From Bacillota bacterium (GTDB lineage Bacteria > Bacillota > Clostridia > Christensenellales > CALWSW01), in contig JAEYFO010000145.1 of NCBI GenBank assembly GCA_023402915.1, positions 1 through 6,935 of the forward strand: a stretch of DNA of 6,935 bases, written 5' to 3'. The notes under the pieces are model-generated. The model ran no database searches. It saw nothing but the letters and a program-made list of their open reading frames with translations, and was not told the origin of the DNA. The translations under genes were made by a program, and so were the position numbers. Below, one piece after another: positions 5,197-6,935 of the stretch. Each line of letters opens with the position of its first letter. The stretch's first letter is position 1.

Positions 5197-6174
5197 ATGG
5201 CGCGCATCCAGTATTTTCCCGGCCGCATCCGCAAAAACTCCACCGCCGAGCGGGCTGTCCGGCATTTTTCCCGCATTGGCGCAGGAGAAGCCTTCTGCGG
5301 CGGCGGCTCCACCTACTACGATATTTTCCCCGGCGTGATGGCGCTGGTTCACCGGCTCGTCATCGACGAATGCGTCGAAGCGCGGGAAGCAAGCAACGCG
5401 CTGGAGATCAACTTCTGCGCCAACGGCCGGTTCGAAAGCGATTTTTCCGACCGGGACTGCGCCATTTTGGGGCCAGGCGACGCGGCGGTCAGCCTGTTTG
5501 ACGGCAAAAACGGCCGCCTGTCCCGCTCCCGCTTTCCGCTAGGCTATTACGAAGGGCTGACCATTCACATCGACTGCGCGGCGGCCACGGCCTGGCTCCG
5601 GGCCAATTTCCCGGCGCTGGGGCTGGATCTTTGCGCCCTGCGGGATCAGCTCCTTTCAGAGCACTGGTTCTGGACGGGCAGCGCCGGCGGCCGGTGCGAG
5701 CACGTTTTCCGCGAGCTGCTGGAGCTTTTGCCCTATGGCGAGGAGCGCCTGCTTCAGCTCAAAACCGCAGAGCTGCTGCTGCTTTTGCCCCAGCTTTGCC
5801 TGCGCCGGCGGGAGAGCGCCTATGTGCCCCGCAGTCAGGTGGAGCTGGTGCAGCACATCCGCGACCACATCGTTTCCGACCGCAGCAGCTATTCCTCCGT
5901 CGAGCAGCTGGCCAGAGAGCACGGCCTTTCCGTCACGCAGCTTCAGCGGGTGTTCCGCCGTCTGTACGGCATGCCCATCTATCAATATCTGAAGGAATAC
6001 CGGCTGGAGCAATCGGCCATCGAGCTGATCCAGACCAGCCGCCCCGTGACGCAGATCGCGCTGGACGCCGGGTTTTCCAGCGCAAGCAAATTTTCCGAGA
6101 CCTTCAAAAAGCGCTACGGCATGACCCCCTCCGCCTACCGGATCCGTTCCTATGACCAAAATGGGATGTTTTGA
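5197..6174 (+). CDS. AraC-family transcriptional activator
   Basis: A 325-residue cytoplasmic regulator. The N-terminal sensor domain (about 1-200) contains LEINFCANGRFES (69-81), then GPGDAAVS and FPLGYYEGLTIHID, a cupin-like arrangement. By eye it is close to the PchR/YbtA-like AraC proteins that sense siderophores and are common beside metal-uptake or exporter genes in gut Firmicutes. The C-terminal domain has two helix-turn-helix units: SVEQLAREHGLSVTQLQRVF (234-253) and VTQIALDAGFSSASKFSETF (284-303), followed by the signature YGMTPSAYR (307-315). ATG 5197 is chosen because AAAGGAGG (5184-5191) lies 5 bases upstream. An in-frame ATG at 5071 has no good site and a nonsense reading. The gene ends inside a direct repeat that probably is its own target (6153-6186), and the lipoprotein gene follows 94 bases later on the same strand. 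The likely role is activating that downstream metal-related operon. The ligand is unknown. Confidence 0.93.
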   Translation: MARIQYFPGRIRKNSTAERAVRHFSRIGAGEAFCGGGSTYYDIFPGVMALVHRLVIDECVEAREASNALEINFCANGRFESDFSDRDCAILGPGDAAVSLFDGKNGRLSRSRFPLGYYEGLTIHIDCAAATAWLRANFPALGLDLCALRDQLLSEHWFWTGSAGGRCEHVFRELLELLPYGEERLLQLKTAELLLLLPQLCLRRRESAYVPRSQVELVQHIRDHIVSDRSSYSSVEQLAREHGLSVTQLQRVFRRLYGMPIYQYLKEYRLEQSAIELIQTSRPVTQIALDAGFSSASKFSETFKKRYGMTPSAYRIRSYDQNGMF

Positions 6175-6186
6175 CCGAAATAGGAT
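6153..6186 (+). promoter_or_regulatory. Tandem direct repeat, probable AraC-protein binding site
   Basis: TGACCAAAATGGGAT (6153-6167) and TGACCGAAATAGGAT (6172-6186) are identical at 13 of 15 positions and start 19 bases apart, close to two helical turns, as for the two half-sites of AraC-family dimers. The first copy lies in the last codons of the AraC gene, and its stop codon TGA (6172-6174) opens the second copy. The second copy ends at the -35 position (6184-6189) of the next promoter, as expected for a class II activator. Confidence 0.7.
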
Positions 6187-6212
6187 AGTCCGCCGCCGCC
6201 GGTTTGTAGTAT
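6184..6212 (+). promoter_or_regulatory. Promoter of the lipoprotein gene, activator-dependent type
   Basis: A -10 like TAGTAT (6207-6212) lies after a -35 position (6184-6189, GATAGT) that has almost no match to TTGACA. A missing -35 next to the repeat at 6172-6186 argues that the AraC protein replaces it. Transcription should start near 6219, at the edge of the inverted repeat 6220-6243. Confidence 0.5.
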
Positions 6213-6219
6213 CATCATT

Positions 6220-6243
6220 TTCGGTTAGGAAAAACTAACCGAA
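6220..6243 (+). promoter_or_regulatory. Perfect 9+9 inverted repeat at the transcription start: DtxR/IdeR-like box
   Basis: TTCGGTTAG (6220-6228) and CTAACCGAA (6235-6243) surround GAAAAA. The half-site GGTTAG is the core of DtxR/IdeR iron boxes (TTAGGTTAG half-site), although those have a 1-base rather than a 6-base centre. The position over the predicted start site suits a repressor. In RNA it would also form a strong stem-loop at the 5' end, which might stabilise the mRNA. It ends 12 bases before the ribosome binding site. Confidence 0.6.
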
Positions 6244-6268
6244 TGAAGAAGTTTCAAGGAGGTCCCCG

Positions 6269-6935
6269 ATGAACAATAGGAAGAAACGGATCGCTGCATT
6301 GCTGCTTTGCGTCGTGATGGCGCTTTCCCTGTGCGCCTGCGCCAAGCCGGCGGACGCGCCGGACGCGGCGGTAGACGAATACCTCGCGCAGCTCGAAGGC
6401 ACATATGTCGAGCTGTTCCCCGAGCTTTCCAAGGAAGAATATCACGACCTTTGGATCAGCTCCATTACGGAAGCCGCGGGCGCGGACAACGCCGAAGCCA
6501 TTTACTCCATGCTCCTTTCCATGTGCATGGCGGACGTCTACGGGCAGGAAGCGGCCGACGCCTATGCTGCCGACCAGAGCGCCATGCGCTTTGACTGCTA
6601 TTTCCTCGGCGGCGTGAAGAAATTCGTTTTCTCCGGCAACACCATTTCCGGTCTGGATGAAAACGGCAAGGAAGTTTTCTCCCACACCTATGCGCCCGTG
6701 GAGAACGAAGCGGACACCGGCTTCCTCTACTACAAAACCGAAGACGAAAACGCCGGTCAGTTCACCTATTTCGCCTTCTCTCCCGACACCCCCGCCACCA
6801 CCTATCACATCGAGTTCCGCTATGCCGAGGACATCGCCGATCTGCAGAGCTGGTTTGAGGGCGCTTACGCCTACTGGAACGCGGCCGGTATCCTCGAAAA
6901 CTACGATGAGCAGATGATGACCGACTGCATCAACC
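6269..6935 (+). CDS. ZinT-like lipoprotein, probable metal-binding (3' end outside window)
   Basis: The first 222 residues are seen. A lipoprotein signal peptide starts MNNRKKR, then a hydrophobic stretch (8-21) and the lipobox L21-C22-A23-C24, giving lipidated Cys24 and attachment to the outer face of the membrane. The mature part resembles ZinT/YodA, the calycin-like zinc/cadmium-binding domain that also forms the C-terminus of AdcA: YVELFPELSKEEYHDLWISSI (46-66), VKKFVFSGNTISGLDENGKEV (116-136), then FAFSPDTPATTYHIEFRYAEDI (168-189) and GAYAYWNAAGI (198-208). In E. coli ZinT the metal site uses a HxH pair; here only H180 of that pair is kept and T178 stands at the other place, so metal binding may differ or be weak. 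The start is set by AAGGAGG (6256-6262), 6 bases before ATG. It is probably the first gene of an operon activated by the AraC protein and repressed through the dyad at 6220. The stop lies beyond the window. Confidence 0.85.
   Translation, partial: MNNRKKRIAALLLCVVMALSLCACAKPADAPDAAVDEYLAQLEGTYVELFPELSKEEYHDLWISSITEAAGADNAEAIYSMLLSMCMADVYGQEAADAYAADQSAMRFDCYFLGGVKKFVFSGNTISGLDENGKEVFSHTYAPVENEADTGFLYYKTEDENAGQFTYFAFSPDTPATTYHIEFRYAEDIADLQSWFEGAYAYWNAAGILENYDEQMMTDCIN

Noticed and set aside
5656..6808. Minus-strand frames antisense to the AraC and lipoprotein genes (5656-6159, 6254-6808)
   Set aside because: Valine/glycine-rich shadows of the opposite strand; no ribosome binding sites, and they cross the promoter region 6153-6243.

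Overview
The window looks like a chromosomal piece of a fairly GC-rich member of the Clostridia (gut Firmicutes type). The evidence is strong AGGAGG-type ribosome binding sites in front of most genes, GC-ending codons in the genes, T-rich intrinsic terminators, a tRNA with its CCA encoded, and a gene repertoire typical of that group. No mobile element, rRNA, CRISPR array or phage gene was seen. About a third of the window is gene-free spacer that is markedly pyrimidine-rich on the + strand, whichever way the flanking genes point.

Layout, left to right. Positions 1-336 are the C-terminal end of a phenylacetate--CoA ligase (PaaK type), cut by the window edge. After a 790-base spacer full of short T-run/A-run motifs comes a tandem ACT-domain protein (1126-1557), a usual companion of such ligases in anaerobes. 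A second long spacer (1558-2155) leads to a short DtxR-type metal-dependent repressor (2172-2564). This converges on a minus-strand gene of unknown function (2842-3521), built of helical repeats and a Cys-rich tail, whose last codons appear to be shifted by one base. A bidirectional terminator lies between the two. Upstream of that gene on the minus strand is tRNA-Pro(GGG) with a clear promoter and terminator. On the + strand follow a small pyridoxamine-5'-phosphate-oxidase-like flavoprotein (4159-4554) with a possible HxlR-type operator and a good terminator, a 600-base gene-free region that may encode a small RNA, an AraC-family regulator (5197-6174), and the start of a ZinT-like lipoprotein (from 6269, cut by the right edge).

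The most interesting part is the right end. A 15-bp direct repeat (TGACCRAAATRGGAT, two copies 19 bp apart) covers the stop codon of the AraC gene and ends at the -35 position of the next promoter. This is what a class II AraC activator site should look like. Just downstream, over the predicted transcription start of the lipoprotein, sits a perfect 9+9 inverted repeat whose half-site (GGTTAG) matches DtxR/IdeR iron boxes. A second copy of the same dyad (CRGTTAG-N6-CTAAYCGAAT) lies upstream of the AraC gene. I infer a two-input metal-uptake switch: a DtxR-type repressor, for which the protein at 2172-2564 is a candidate, shuts both transcription units when metal is plentiful, and the AraC protein activates the uptake genes when its ligand (perhaps a metallophore) is present. 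The sequence motifs are seen directly; the regulatory model is inference.
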